Source: Ophiobolus disseminans
Lineage: Eukaryota; Ascomycota; Dothideomycetes; Pleosporales; Phaeosphaeriaceae
DNA: 64,000 nt
NCBI GenBank assembly: GCA_010093685.1
Contig: MU006233.1
Coordinates: 62,001 to 126,000 of the forward strand
Direction: 5' to 3'
Positions within the stretch are counted from its first letter, which is position 1. Each line of letters begins with the position of its first letter. This document shows, piece by piece, positions 24,401 to 39,400 of this stretch. Position numbers and translations under genes: made by a program. The notes beneath the pieces are model-generated. The model searched no databases. It was given only the letters and a program-made list of their open reading frames with translations, and was not told the DNA's origin.

Positions 24401-27400
24401 GGAACATGCTCTACGTCTCCGATAGTCGTGCGCATTTTGTCGTCGATACGATCGGCGATCTCAACAGCTGGCGTCGATGGCTCCGATTTCTTGACCTTAC
24501 TTCTTTTGCTCTTCTTTTTGGACAAAGAAGGGGTGGCTTCCTCTCTCACCGGCTCGTTCGTTTCGACAGCTTCTCCGAAATTTGGAAGTTCCTCAGCGTC
24601 AGGTTCGGCCTGGGTGTCTTGTCCACGAGATACACTATAGTTTAGGTTTGCAACCAGTGCAGGTGCGATTGGAACAAGATCATCTTCGTGTGTCGCAGAT
24701 TCTTCATCGACTGGCTTGACTAGTACCGAGATACCACGTTCCATTGTGGTGACTTCATCAGCAAGTGGAAGGGTCTCCTCGGTTTGTATTGGCGCGATGT
24801 TCTCGGCGACCAGTGATGTGGTGCCTACCTTCTTTCCCTTCTTCTTGCTCTTCTTTGAAGACACTAGCGCTGGTGATTCGTCAAAGACAGATTGAGGCTC
24901 TGCCATTGGCAGGCCGAGCGACGCATCGACTTCCTCTAGTGCGCGACTTTCGTCCACGATCACTTTGTTTTGAACTTCAGGTTTCGGGAGTTCAGGTTTG
25001 TTGATCCCAGGCACTGGCGTGTCTTCGAGTCCCGCGGCCATCTCAATCTGTGCTTTGGGTGCGTCACCAACGAGCGGGGTTGCAGCGCCGGACCCTTTCC
25101 CCTTCTTTTTACTCTTCTTGGGTATCGTGGGTAGGGTATGCTCCTCACTCGGAAGAGCAATCTCGTCCTCTGGTTGTCGCACTGGAATCTTAGCCTCCTT
25201 GACTTGCTGGTGCTGTTCAGTGAGAAGCGCTTCTTGACCTGAAGCAATCGAGGTGTCCTGCACAGCTTTTTGACTGGCGCTGGTCTCGAGCTCCGTTGCA
25301 GGCATAGCTTCCGTTCGTTCAATGGGTTCGAACATTTGTGTAGGGGTGTCCTTGGCGGCGGACAGTATGCCAGAAATATCAGGTAGTTGATTGTCTTTCT
25401 TAGAGACTGATGACGGCTCCAGCTCTCCTGCTCCAGGTATTGGGTCATTTGCTGATGACACTGCCGAAGTAACTTGTTCGCTGTGTTGGGTATCCGCTAT
25501 GGACAGTGTTTCTTCAGTTGTGGCATTAGGTGCATTAGCTAGCACCTCTCCCTCGATCACGCTAGTGTCAGGCTCCTGAACGATTTCCACCTCGGGTTCG
25601 GGAACGTCGTCGACACCTGGTGAAACGGCACCGGACTTCTTAGCATTCGATGATGGCGTTGCTAGCGTCGGACCGTCGATCGGGGGATCAGACTTGGGGC
25701 TAGCCGTTGCTGTCGGCTGCGCTTCTACGAACTGGTTGTTTCCTTCCGCAGCCGCCTCTTCATGAGATACAGCCGTCGCAAATTCTTCAGCAGCCTCTTT
25801 GTCACCGGGTGCCTCTGGTACATCCACATGCTCTTTGCCAAGTTCGAGCGGTGCAACAGTTGCTTCTTCGACAAGTGGAGTGACGGGTCCCGACGATTTC
25901 TTGGACTTCTTTTTACCCTTCTTCGACAAGTAGGTTAAACTTTCCACATCGATTGAAGTCTCGACTTTCATGCTAGGTGTCGGTAATGCTGCAGCTTCGG
26001 TGATGTCACTAGCTGCGATGTTCAGGGCTCGTCCGCCCTCCATCTGGGTCGTCGCAAGCGGACTACTTGTGGCAATAAGAGGCTCGGCATCAATGGTGCC
26101 TGTTCCTGCAGTGTCGATGTCGTCGGTCACTTGTGGGTCTTGCACACTCGCGATCTCAGGCTCGACAGCAGACTCATCTTGAATCGGCATCTCTGGAGCA
26201 TTATCGAGCGATGGTGGAATGGTACTTGCAGACTTTTCCTTCTTACTTTTCTTCTTCTTTTTTTTGGGTTGCGTGTAGCCACCGTCCTCTACTACTTCAA
26301 CTGGAGGTTTGTCGTTTGCATCAGGAGTCATACTGGGCAGTGCTTTGACATTGTCGCGGGTGTCGGTCATTACCTCTGGAATAAATGGTAACGTCTCGTC
26401 CAGCTGAGACGTTCTCGCGATCGCGTCGCGCTCGGTCAGTGGTGCTTCCACAGCTAGGAGCTCAGTGGCTTCGACCGAGTGAGGTCCAGGAAGATCCTCA
26501 GAGAGGACGCGGTCGAGCTGCACTATTGTCGTATCTTCAACTTGCGATTGATTGACCTCGCGAAGCTCCTGGGTCACAGACATGGCAATATCTGACCGAG
26601 TTGTAGCCTTCTTGCCCTTCTTTTTGTCTTCCTTGAAGGACGTGCCATCCGACATTAGCTGAGTGTCTTTGAGTTGCGCCGCATGTACAGGCTGGACAAT
26701 GTTTTGTATAGGAAGCTCCGCGACGGGCTTGACTGCAGTAGGTAGCGCATCATCCTGTGCGACCTCATCAGGCTTGTCGGCAATGGTGAGCGCACGTTGC
26801 ACTTGCTGCAGCTGCTCCACTTGACTCAAGAGAGTTTCGGGTTCAACGAGGGTCTCGCTCGTTATTAGATTGGGTTGTCCCGTTGTAGCGCCGTCGACAT
26901 TGCCTTCCTGAACTTCAAGGATGACTTCATCCGCGGATGTCACATTGCCGGGCTGTCTTTTGGCCTTCTTGCTCTTCCTTTTGTCTTTCTTTGATGGCGC
27001 AAGACTCAAGTCTTCGGTATCAGCTGGCGTCGGCTCGCTAGCAGCCTTGAAAGTGACAGCGTCGCCCTGTAACTGTTCAAATATGACGTCGTTGGTCTCA
27101 GCGGGTGCCTCCGTCAAGTTTGGGATATCCATTGGGACTTCGGGCAGTACTTCTTGGTGCTCACTTGGCAACTCTCGCTCAACAGAGGGTGTGGCCTCCA
27201 AGTCTTGAGTTATGGTTGAAGCTAGCACTTCAAGCATTGTAGGTAACGCCTCGGGGAGTGTTTCGACGGGAGTGGCAGTGTCAGACTGTTTCTTGTTCTT
27301 TTTGCCTTTCTTCTTGTCTGTCCTGGTTGGTAAGGAGCTCTCCGCTTGAGGTTTAACTTCGGCGGGCTGTTGCATCTCTTCAACAGGAATACTCTGTGGC

Positions 27401-30400
27401 TTTTCTATGACCCTGTGAGCCACTTCCATCTTCTCCGTAGGGGCGTCACCAACGTCGGCTAGTTGAAGTTCGGCTACAGTCGTCTCGCCCTGTAGCTGTG
27501 TGGCTTCATCCTGCATGGGTCTATGGGTGACTGTAGGTTCGGATTGGACCAACGAAACGTTTTCGCTAAGCTTGTCATTCTTAAGAGGCTCGAAGGATGG
27601 TTCGGGAGGAGGTGCGGGCTTGGACCACGGTACTGGCTTGCGTGGAACTAAGCGTGCATTCTCTTCAGTAGACTGTTCGAACATGGCAGCCAGCTTATGT
27701 CTCTTGACTCTCTTTGGCGAAGCAGGTACTGCCACGGCAGGCTCGCCTACGAGTGCCTTAGTCTCTCGGACAATCTGCAAGTCGGGCACCTGAGCTTTAG
27801 CATCCTTGATAGGGTGGGAAGGCTCTGCTGCAGTATTCTCCTCGGATCCTGTGATGTAGTCTCCTGCTACTGGCACTTCTTGCCCAGGAACATCAGTCTC
27901 TACTACCGTGGCATCAATGGGCCTGGAGAAGGTCGCGGCCTCCAACGTCATGTCTTCTGTGATGAGATCTTCCTCCTCGCTGCCGTCATCCATTGGTAAA
28001 GGGACATCTTCTGCGTCCGGCACCTTTGCTCGAACCTTGTTCGCCTCAGTAAGCTGCTCCGCGGCTGCATCCACAATCTGCACAACTGGTTGCTCGCATT
28101 CGATCTTTCTCTCCATCTCTTCGTCACCTTCCATGCCACTTTCATCAGCCACTCTCACGCTCTCTGCTTGCACATCCTGCTCTTTCTTTCCACCACTATC
28201 AACAAACGCAATATCATAAACATGGGGATATGAGGTCGGTATCCCCGAGAGAAGTAAAGATGTCTCCGAAGGTATAGAAGGGGTTGGAGACGGCTGAGTA
28301 TCAGAGTTGGCTGCCTCAGGCGTCTCATGCGCTAAAAAAGGCACGATTTCGGGCTCAGATTCAATTTTCTGCTTTTTAGCTTTCTTTTTGCCCTTCTTGG
28401 AGGGGTGTGGCAGATCACTGGAATCTTCAGCGGGTGCCGTTGTCGTGTTTGGCTCGATGATTGCTGGGTCGACTGGAGCCGCGTTATTGGCGAGAGCGTC
28501 ATCGAGAGGTGGCTCTTCGGCTACTGCTGGTGATGAAATCTGATCTCCTAGAACTAGTTCCTTGGTCACCTCTTCTGCTAAAGTGGCAGGCTGAGAAGCT
28601 TCATCGTCGACAACAGATGCGCGTTTAGCCTTCCTGTTTTTTTTCTTATCCTTCTTCAATACTGAAGGACTAGGACCTGTATCCATTGCTGGAAGCGGAT
28701 CACCGGTACGCTCTTCTGTGGCTGGTGTTGCGACAATGGCTTCCTCGGTTGTGTACTGTGCGGTCGCTGATTCACCATGTGCGGACGTTGTAGAAGGTCC
28801 GTCAAATAGATTGGGCTCTCTAGGAACTGATTCCATCGGTACTGCGGGTAGTGATGATTCGATCTCAGTGACCAAAGGTCCTTTGGACTTCTTCTTCTTC
28901 TTGTTCTTCCTCGACGTTGCTACTGACTCATCAACAACTTCGACAGGTGCTTGGTTAAGAGGGACGTCTTCCGATTGCTCTGGTTCAGCGGTGGGATTGA
29001 TCTCGACAGCAAGCTCCTTGGATAGGTCCTCAGCAAGAATCGAGGGCTGAGTTAGCTCATCTTCTGCAACTGATGCACGGTTGATCTTGTCAGTCTTCTT
29101 CTGCGGCGTCTTGGAGAGTAGTGCCGACTTGTCTGGGACACCTTCTTGCGTTCGCTCCTCAGCTAAGGCACCCGCAAGATCAACTGTGATATTATCATGC
29201 TTTGTCGTGCTATCAGAATTGACTGATTGTAGGACTTCAGTGACATCAGAAGGGGTCAGACGTTGCTCGTGTATAACGGTAGTGCGTGGTTCTGGAACAT
29301 CCTCAATGACCTGTTGCTCGACTTCGCTGTCCTTCAGAGTTAGTGTAGGAGCAGTCGTGTTCTCAGCAGCGGGTTCTGAGGATGCCTCCACGATGTCTGC
29401 AGTTGACTGGCTGAGCGCCTGTTCCTTGTTCGGAGCACGTATATCGACAAGCTTCCCAACTGGGGTCGACAATTCCGAAAGGTCAGGCTCTGCGATGGAG
29501 CCACGTTTAGACTTCTTCGCCTTTTTCTTCGCCTTCTTGGAAAGCGAATTCAAGGTGGTATTTTCTGGAACATCATCTTTGAGACTGTCCTCCGTTGGTC
29601 TAGCTACTGAAATTGCTTCGCGGTCATCGGAGGCCACAACAACTGCTTCTTCGACAGCAGGTGTAGCAGGGATGTGCCGAGCTTCCGCAACCACTACTTT
29701 GGCTTGTTTGGCCAGAGGCTCAGCCGCGACAGAAAGTTCCAGTTGCGGAGGTTCGGTCATGTCTGAGAGCGCAAAGGCAGCTTGTTCTCCAGTGGCAGCT
29801 GTGGTGAGTGACTCCTCTCCATACTGCGGAGCTGCCAGTGCTTGGTCATCAGTGTCGATGCCCTGCAATTCGATAGAATGCTGAAGAGTCAGAGATAGGT
29901 CCTTAGTCTTAGGCTCTACGATGAAGCCACGCTTGGCTTTCTCTGGATTATTCTTGTCTCTCGATGCCGGCGCAACCGCCTCACTTTGCATATACATGGG
30001 TAGTTCTTCGGCGATGTCTTTCATCACAGTAGGTTCGATGGATGTAGTCTCGTGAACTGCGATGGGTTCTTCGACTATCACAGGCTCTACCACTGGAATG
30101 GGTTCTTCAGCGCGGGTAGTCTCGAGGACCTGGTCCGCAACGACTGGAGTTTCCGAAACATTTTGAGGATCGAAGGGACCTTCCTTCACGTCTTTGACCG
30201 GCGAATCGAGTGGAGTGGAATTATTGCTCTCCGTTACAAGGCCACGTTTGATCTTCTTGGCTTCCTTCTGATCTTTCTTGGAAAGTGGCATTGATGGTTC
30301 CGCTTCAATTTGAATAACAATAGGTGCATCAGTAGTTGGCATTTTGGGATCCGTTGCATCCACACGTCTGGAGATAGAATCTAGAACAATTTCAACATGT

Positions 30401-33400
30401 GATACGGGCTCTTCCACGATCGCGGATGGTGGCTCTTCCACAGCCTGGAGCGCGGTCATGGTGGGCTCTTCTAAAGGTAGCCGTAACTCAGATTTCTCTT
30501 CGATTGGAGTGGCAGGCATAGCTTCGGATTCCGCGCTCGTGACACGCCTCGCTTTCTTGGACTTTTTCTTGTCTTTCCTTGTAAGGGTTCCTGACTCGAT
30601 GTTCGGCGCCGGCTGGGATGGCGAGTCCGCCTCGACGACTGTGGCAACAAGCTGGGGTTGCTCCTCCACATCAGGATCTGCGGTTGTTTTCCTTGGCTCT
30701 TCAACGGCCTGTGAAGCAGCGACAGGCTGTACATCCGTAGAGCTACTTGTGGCCCCGTGCGGAAGTGTTTCAGATAGTTGTAGACCAGGCGCGGGTTGTT
30801 TTGCGAGGGATTGCTCTTCATCTTCCACAGGCGTCACTTGAATATATTCGGGCTCGACGATGGAGACGCGCTTGTTCTTCTTGGCTTTCTTCTTGTCTTT
30901 CTTTGAGATAGTCGGCTGTTCTGCAACCTGCTCGAGCTGCGGTGGTTCCTTAATAGCCGACTCAATTGAGTGTTGCTCAACCTGCGTTGATTCTATCGGA
31001 AGCTCCTGTGTCCCGGACGCCGGAATAACGACCGTAGTAGGCTCGATTGTTGATTGTGGCCGATGCAATGCGTCACTTGAAGGTTCTGTGGACATTTCCA
31101 GGACCGTGTCGACAACTGTTGGTTGCACATCGGGCAGGGTGCCGATGACCTCATCCTTTGGCTCCACAAACACTTCGGGGATAGACACGAGTTGCTCATC
31201 GAGAGGCACATGCCCGAGCTCTTGCGTCGGAGACTCGAGTGGTGTTGAAGGTTCGTTCTCGGCGATGGACACGCGTTTGCTCTTCCTTGCCTTCTTCTTC
31301 GACTTCTTGGAAGTGAGAGCCTCCTCTTCAACTGGTTGTGTCTGCTCCTTTACAGCCAATTCGGTGTCCACTTGCTCTTCTGGTGCTGCTGAGTCCGCGG
31401 TAGAATGATCATGTTCCAAAATGGCAAGTGGTTTAGGCGCGTTGCCATCGTCCAGGCTCACTGTCAACGGTGCCGGCTCAGTGTGAGGCGCCTCGATAGG
31501 TGCGCTCTTTGGTGATACTGGTTCGGAAATAGCTGGTTCTCCGGGCAAAGGGATCATGGCGGCACTTTCTTGGCTGTCCAGCTCTCTTGAAAGCTCTGCG
31601 ATAGGTGTCGCTGGAGTGGATAGTGCACGTATGCTTTGCTTGGCCTGATTTTCGTCTTTCCCAGAAAGCGACGCACTAGCAGTCTGCTCCTCGACTTGTT
31701 CTGAAATTTGACCAGTTTGAACAGCAGTGGGCTCAACTGTGGACGACGCTTCAATCACTACCTGGTCGCGACCATTAGCAGAGCTTGTAACCTTTTCTGT
31801 TGTCTCTGGCTCTGTGTAGGTAGCTTGTTCCTTGCTGACAGGCTCTTCGACAGGCGTAGCACTGACCCTGGAATCGTCCACCGCACCTGTAGTGGATATA
31901 AAAGATTCGACTTCAGCAATTGGAGTTTGAGGCTCCGTGGTGGATGCACCTTTCTTGCCTTTTCTCTTCTTAGACTTCTTGGAAGTCGTGATAGCCTCCT
32001 TAATTGAAACTTGTTGCTCAATCTGGGCAGCTATTGTGGGCTCACCTGGTGCATGTGCCTCGGCAAAGTTTCGGTCAGCACTGACAGGATTTTCCAGTGG
32101 TGCTTCCACGTCGACAGGTTCCGAAGGCTCGCCGATCTCTGTTGCGTTCTCTCGCTCACCATATATCTCGAAGGCTAGAGAGGAAGGCAAATCATTGCCG
32201 AGGGTTGATTTCATGGAAACGGAATTTGCTGGCGGTGCAGTTTCTCCATCTTGATTCATATCATGTATCACATGAGCAGTCTGCACTTCGTTGACGAATT
32301 GAGACCCGGCCTCGAGTACCTTTTCTTCGCTGCTATTCGCTTTATTGCCCTTTGCCTTCTTGGGTTGCTTCGATGTAGGCTCCGCGAGTTCTTCTCCTGA
32401 AGGCTGCTCGAGTGGTGTTGGTGTTTCAGTAAGACCTCGAGCCTGAATTTCTATCGTAGGCAAGATGGAGCCTTCCACTTCCTTCCTGGTTGACGTAAAG
32501 TCCACAGACGGCTGGATATCAGCCGATAGTACTGGCGAGCCAGGAGTGGGATGTTCTCGTCCGATCTGAGCCGTATCATCAATGCTACCCCCACATGTAG
32601 TACTCTCTATCGGCGTCTCAAGCTGCACATAAGACTCCTCAAGGATGGGCGTGCTCGGTTTGCTCACGTCAAAAGACTTGCCCTTCTTGCTCTTCTTTTT
32701 CTTGGCCGTTTTTGATGTTGATCCAGCCGCTTCAGTCTCGAGTGGAAGCTCGATTGCAGTGGAGATTGTAGTGTCCGTAAAGGGCTCATCTTGCCCAGAT
32801 AGCACCGTGGCATCCACTGCTTGTTCGGTCGAAGCGTTTTCAACTTCTGTAGGTTGGAGTGCGAGCTCGATCTTGGAAACCCGTTCCAAAGGCTGTACGA
32901 CTTCGTCACTGCCCTTCTCCAGAGGATCGATGATATCTCCCAATTGGTTCGTAGGTACCTCGGTCCCTGGGGCGGGAGCCCCAGTATCGAATGAGTTTTC
33001 CCTTATGGCTTTCTTTTTCTTGCTCTTTTTGGAGATACTTGATGGATCCTCGAAAGCGGGCTCAGAGACGTTGCGGACGACCGTTTCCGCCGATGGCACG
33101 GCCGCATCTTCCACGACCGTGGTTTCCTCAACAGGCTCAGGGGAAGGAGCTTTGGATAGCTCAGATTGGGGAAAGAGTATCTGAGGAATCTCAATTGTAG
33201 GAGTCGGCAGAGTGTCGGCGGTAGGCTCAAGAGTAGTAACCTCAGCAGGAAATTTGGGCTCTGACTTGACTTCGGCAATACCTGCCGTACTCGGTTCAAT
33301 GTCGACAGATTTGTCCTTCTTCCGCTTCTTCCTGATTTTCTTGGATACAGTCAGTGGCTCCTCGATCCTTGCCTCTATTTCACGATTCAGCTCGTCCAAA

Positions 33401-36400
33401 CAAGCTGCTTGCTCATTGTCCTCATTACTGACACCCTCAACTTGGTCACCAATGGTCTCTCTAGCTGTCTCCGATATCAACGGCGTGTTTTGAGGTTCCA
33501 TGGTTGGTACTATACGCGCGAGCTCAGCGTCCGGCTTTCCTGTGACTTCTGGTACGATATAGCGAGCGGATCCTTCAAGGGTGGGCAAAGATGTCTCATC
33601 TACGCTCTCTACATTCTCAACGGACTCGACGACAAGCTCTCCAAAAGTCTCCTTAGGCAAAGCAATATCCTGAGGCTTCAAAGCTAATGGGGTAGGCGCA
33701 AGGTCAACCACGGGATCAGCTGCCGTAAGATTGATGGGAAGACCGGCCTTTGCTTCTGCTTTTGCGCCGTCGACCAGGGCTACCTCGGTGTCGATAGATT
33801 TACCCGTTTTACCTTTCTTCTTCTTGGACTTCTTCGAAGACGTAGCAATTTCTTCCTCTACTGGCGTAGCGAGCTGCGGAGGTTTTCCAGGTGGCTCATT
33901 GAGAACAGGAGGAAGGACATCTGCGACAAGCTGTAGTCGAGATGATTCTGGAGCTGGATGGTTTCCGGCCGTAGTCGCGGTAGCAGCTTTGGATCCTAGC
34001 TGTACAGCGTCTTCAATCGCCTGCTCTGGCCCAGGAAGCGTAACGTCACCACCTGATTCAAGTCGTACGGGCTCTGTAGGCGTCTCGACTGCGGCTTGAA
34101 CATCAGCGACGGTTGTACTGGGCTCACTCTCTATAGCCGCTTTGTCTTCCTTGCCCTGTTCCCCTCTCTTTTCCTTTTCCGAAGCATCCGTCGATACCCT
34201 TTCATGTTGGGTGGCCATATCCATATATCGCATGGTAGGAGCTGCCTGTGCTGCTGAATGTACCTCAAACACAGGTATGACATCTAGTTGAGACTCCGCT
34301 GGTGCGATCCCTGTGGCAGCCGATGCGTCATTGGTGGTGTCGATATCTTCGGCGAATGATACAGCCTCGTTTAGGGCGACTCCATCTCCAGTCTTGCTAA
34401 TGGGTAGCGATTGTGCCGACATACCTTCGATTAGCGGTTCAAGTGCGCTGTCCACGGTCTCATCTGGAAGCTTGATGTCCTCTGGCTTGGCAAGATTTTG
34501 AACAATTGCCTCAGTCACTTTGGACGCCTCTGGTTCGATTTCATTCTGGGCAATAGCCTCAGCGGCAGCGGAACGGTCCAGTGTAGCGGTCTCTTCGGTA
34601 GGAGTTTCTGTACCCTTAGTCTTCTTTCCCTTCTTTTTCTTCTTGTCCTTCTTCGACAAAGGTATCGCTGGTTCAGCCTCCACGGGCTGCTGGACTAGTG
34701 TGAGGACATCTTCTTTGACCTGGTCTCGCGCCGTTCTTGCTGCACTGGCTCCCTGGTCAAGCAACTGATCATGGTCTAAAAGCGGCTCGGGCACCACATC
34801 AGGAACTAGAGGGTCGAGGGGTCCGGACGAGGTAGGCTTGGTAGATTGGTCAATGTCTCTTGGTGTCTCAGGGATGACCTGCAATGCGATCGAAGGTTCA
34901 GGTGTCGTTGTAGTAGATCCCGCAGCTGAATCGAGCTGAACCTCGGGTGTTTGGATGTCACTCTTAGCCTTGCTCTTCTTTCCATTCTTCTTCTTTCGAG
35001 TGACAATCCCAACATCTTCGACGACGATGGGCGTCGGCACAAAAGGTTCCTGTGTGGTGGGCGCAATTTCGGCTGAGGTATTTTGAACAGAAGGCGCTGG
35101 AAGCAGAAAAGCAGTTGCGTCCACGGATGCCGGCAAAACTCCAGGGGCTTTAGTCACGGGTTCAGTGAGCTCTTCATCCTCCTGCAAGGTTGCAATAGGT
35201 AGAGGTACGTCAAGACCGCCGTCTTGTGCCGGCTTGTCACGTACAACAGGGGCCAGGTTGGAAGCTTGCTCGACGGCCGGTGTATTTGGCGCACCCTCAT
35301 CGCGTGTAACAGTTTGTACGCTTCCGCGCTTGCCCTTCCTAGTTTTCTTGCCCTTCTGCTTACCTGAAGACGGTGCGGTATCATCTTCGATGGGAGTGGG
35401 TGATACAATCGATGCCTCCAAGGCCGTACATGCGACAGATGACTTGGTATCTTCAGGCGCTTGTACGGTACGCTGTGCAAGTTCAGGGTGTTGCTCGGCT
35501 ACTATGTTCACTTCCCTCCGAAGGGCAGGTTCATATTCCATGGCCGGTATCGCACGGTCGTCGATGTTGGAGATGGACTTCGGTAGTGCAACAATCTCAG
35601 GTGCGATAGGCTGCTCTTGAGTTCTCGCATCATCTCGAACTTCGATGATACTATCAGCTTCTGGAAAAAGTGTTGAGTTTTCATGGACGGCTGGCACATC
35701 TCTTGCTAGATCGTCGGGATGATGCCCAGGCACCTTTTCAACAATCTCCTCAGCTGGTAGTTCCAACACAGTAGTTGGTTCCGCCTCGGCAGATGCAGGC
35801 ACTGCAATACCACCTCGCTTCTTCTTGTCTCTCTGTTTCTTCAACGGTGTCAACTCAACTGGCGGTCGTCCCACGCGTTCTGAAGACGTGGTTGATGGAG
35901 CATCAATAACAGCTTCAGGCTTGATTGAATTCATCGAGATTGCTGGGAACGTGAAGTGCGGCTTTCCATCGTCTGTGTAAAATGTTGTAATGGGAACGGG
36001 ATACGAAGACTTCGTCTCAACTTGTTCCGTCGACGCACCACTGCTGGCATTTGCCGCTACCTCTTTGCTCGACTTGGCTGCGAAGCTTGAAACAGTGAAG
36101 TGGGGTTTGCCATCGTCTGTGAAGAAAGTAGCCCGAGGCGTAGAAGCCGAGTGGGTCGATTCCGGGTTTCCCGGAATGGAATCAACGGAGGCAGATATGA
36201 TTGATGGTGCGACCTCTACGATTGGCTTCGAGTCCGGGGTGACACTGGGCGACACTGGCGCCACGCCAACTATTGGGCTGGATAACTGCGGGAATGTAAA
36301 GGAAGGCTTGCCACTATCAGTAAAGTAAGCAATCTGTGGCAGCCTAAAAGGAGAGGCTTTCGCTTCGCCCGAGACGTTCTCGCTCCGTCTAGGTAGAGTC

Positions 36401-39400
36401 GTCAATGATGTGTCTTCAAACGTCCTCTGTTCGGCGAAGATGTCCTTTGGCGCATGAACGACATCCGCTGACTGTGTAGTCGTGATGATAGGAAACTCAA
36501 AGGCCGGCTTGCCGCCATCAGTGAAGTAACCAGTTTGTGGTGCAGCATAACTGGAGGCAGGTGACTGCGTTGAGGTGGTCTGTCGCATTTGCTTTACCGC
36601 ATCTAATACGCCGAGTGGCGCAGTCCTTGCAGTTTCAGTAACCGTAGATATTGGTTCGACTGTGTTCAAATCCACAGAAACGATAGGCAGAGGTGGCACG
36701 TGCACCTCGTTCTTTTCAGCCACAGCTGGCAGAGGTGTTGAAGTAGGGGTAGGCGACGGAGCTCTCTTCTTACCCCAACCGAAGGCGCCTAAAAGACTCG
36801 TACTCCAGCCAGATTTCGTTGGTTCAAACTCTTGTACGGCTGATGTTTGTTTCGGCATTATTTTCGGTTCCTCGACAGCCTTGGGTGCTTCATTCTTCGC
36901 TACGATGCTAGTCGATGGCTCACGAATGCTCATGACAGGGTCGATAGCGGTAGGTTCCGGAAACGTTTCCTTCATATTTCCAAGGGTCGCCAAAGGTTCT
37001 GCTACGACATCGCGGACTCCTTTAGCAGGGTCCAAGGTAGGTGATACACTATCCTTGGCCGAAAGCTCCCACGCATCGACCTGCTTCTCTTTTCCGACGT
37101 CGCTAAACGCAGGTTCCAGGACTTCGCGCTCAACACTCTCCTGCGTGGTGTCAATGGCTGGAATGCGCTGTTCCTCCCGTGGACGCTCTTCAGAAAGACT
37201 CGAAGGTGCTGGCTCAAGCTGCTGGATTCCACGCTTCCCTTTCTTATTCTTCTTGGACCTTTTGTCTTTGAGGAGAGATACAGGGAGCTGCTCTCCAGGA
37301 GGGTCGCTAGGATACTTAGGCTGCCTGACAGCAAGTGCCTGCTCGATATCGTCATCCGGAATGGGAGTTAATGCAGGTTCGGTAGAGACATCGAATTTAC
37401 TCTTGACCACGGATTCAGCCCCAGATTCGATTGGCTTCTGTTCGGCCAATGTAGGTTCATCGAACGATTCCGAATTTCGGAGCACAACTTCCTCAAGATC
37501 CTTGCCATGGTCGATCACGGCACGCTTGACAACAGCCTCGACTCCGCCCATCGGCGCAGTGCCCTCGAGTACCTTCTGCAAATGAAGTTCCTTCGAAGCC
37601 GAGGGTCCCGCAGTTGGCTCGGCAACGAGCGTGGCGTCATCCGTGATAATCGATCCAGAATTGGTCTTAGTCCAATCATCTTCATTATCAACGAAGGTCG
37701 GGATGAACTGCTTAGCAACGGAGGTTTCTTCGAAAGGCGATGGCAATGGTGACTCCGAGATGGAACCTTTCTTGCCTTTCACCTTCTTCTTGGGTTTCCC
37801 TTTAGCCTTGTCGTCACGGCGGAGGGGATTGGGGTCAGACTCAGTTGGTACTTGGATAGCTTGAGGCTCAGTGAGCTTTTCTTCGACGAGCTTAGGCGGT
37901 TCGAAACGATCTCCAAACGAGCTCTCGACATCCATAGTTGTGTCATCATCCCTTATCTTTTGTTGATCTGTAGTCGTGAGTTCTTCTGGTGTCAGGTCGA
38001 CACTGCTGTCTTGTGAGCCCCTCGTGTCTTTCTTGATCTCCTTCGAACTTGGTGATGAAGCGCGGTCGATAACTGCTTGTAAGAGCTCAGATTCAGGTTC
38101 GGGCTCTGACTTCGCAGCAGTATCAATGGTCTCCTCATCTAGGCCACCACCTATGAAGTTGTCCGACTTGTAGCTACCAGGATACAGAGAACTGTTTTGT
38201 AGAGCGGCAGCGGTTAAGCCTCCAATGGCTGCTCCGAGAGCAGCCGTCTGTAGTTGGGAAGACGAAGTAATTGACGAGAGGTCGCTAATATGAGGAGTTG
38301 ACGTATCCTGAATCTTGAGGTCCTCAAATAACACGCTCGGTGCAAGCGGCCTTCCAAGAGAAGAGTGAGACTGTGGCAAGGCTGTTCCTCCTTTGACCAC
38401 CTTTCCGTCGTTGGCCTTGGCATCCTCTAGCGCAGCAGCAAGCTCGTTATGCGCCGGCCCAGCCGACTCTATGGGACCACCAGCAATATAGTCTGACGCT
38501 TTTGGTGTTGCCTGTCCAGGATCATCCACCTCCTCGATGTCGCGATCCGCAAGCTCAGGATGCTGCAACTCGGGTCCTGGCTGGAGAGAGATGAGGTCAG
38601 ACACCACGTCCAACGGCTCAAAGAAAGGATCTGCAAGAGTCGAACTGGAGCCAATCCCGGGCGACTCCAGTGCAGATTCATACTCTGCATCTGTCTCGGT
38701 TGAAGAGGAAGCTAGAGAGGGGCTGCCGCTTGAAGGAAGAGCTGGCAGCACTTCGCCAATCTCCTCAGACTTCCGGTTGCGTTCCAACAGATACAAGGGT
38801 CGAAACTCCCGTGAGCTCTTAAACTCGGCAGACTGTGCCTTGACATGGCGTGGGCGGAGGGGCGAGCTGCCGGTGCCAGGAAGTGGCTCAAGATCAGCAG
38901 GAAGGTCACGCTGTGCTACGGGGGATCCCGCGGGTTTGCGAAACCGAATAGGCACAGATGTAGAAGATAGTCGGCGTGCAGGGAGGGGCGTCGAAGGACG
39001 GACATGCTCAGGTGATCGAAGGGGTGAGCTAGGCCTTGACAGAGGGAGCGGAGGAAGCTCGTCTGGGAAAGCCTCCAGTTGCCATGGCTGCAAACCCGTG
39101 AGGCGTGTCAGTAATGCGCGGCTATCTTCGAACGATAGCTCAGGCGGCGTCCTGGGGCGATCGATGCCTCCAGGCGTGGTCAAGAAATGATGCTTGTCGT
39201 CGAGCGTTGGCAGAGGAAACTCGGGCCGATCGCCAGGGATCATGTCACTACCCTTGTCGTGCGTCTGACCGTCAGACTCACTTGTGGGCAGTGGAGCTGG
39301 AGTAGTGGCTGCGGCCACTGCCCGATCGTCTAAAAAAGACGGTGGCTGTTCTTGTTCATCGGCATGCGAAGGCGAGGAAATTCGAGGGTATAAGCGATCC

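Noticed and set aside
36575..37585. 336-codon open frame on the + strand inside the giant gene, plus many others of 100-270 codons
   Set aside because: They lie opposite the giant coding exons and read Lys blocks as Phe/Leu runs. Ser-rich shadow translation with no domain is expected when the coding strand avoids stops.
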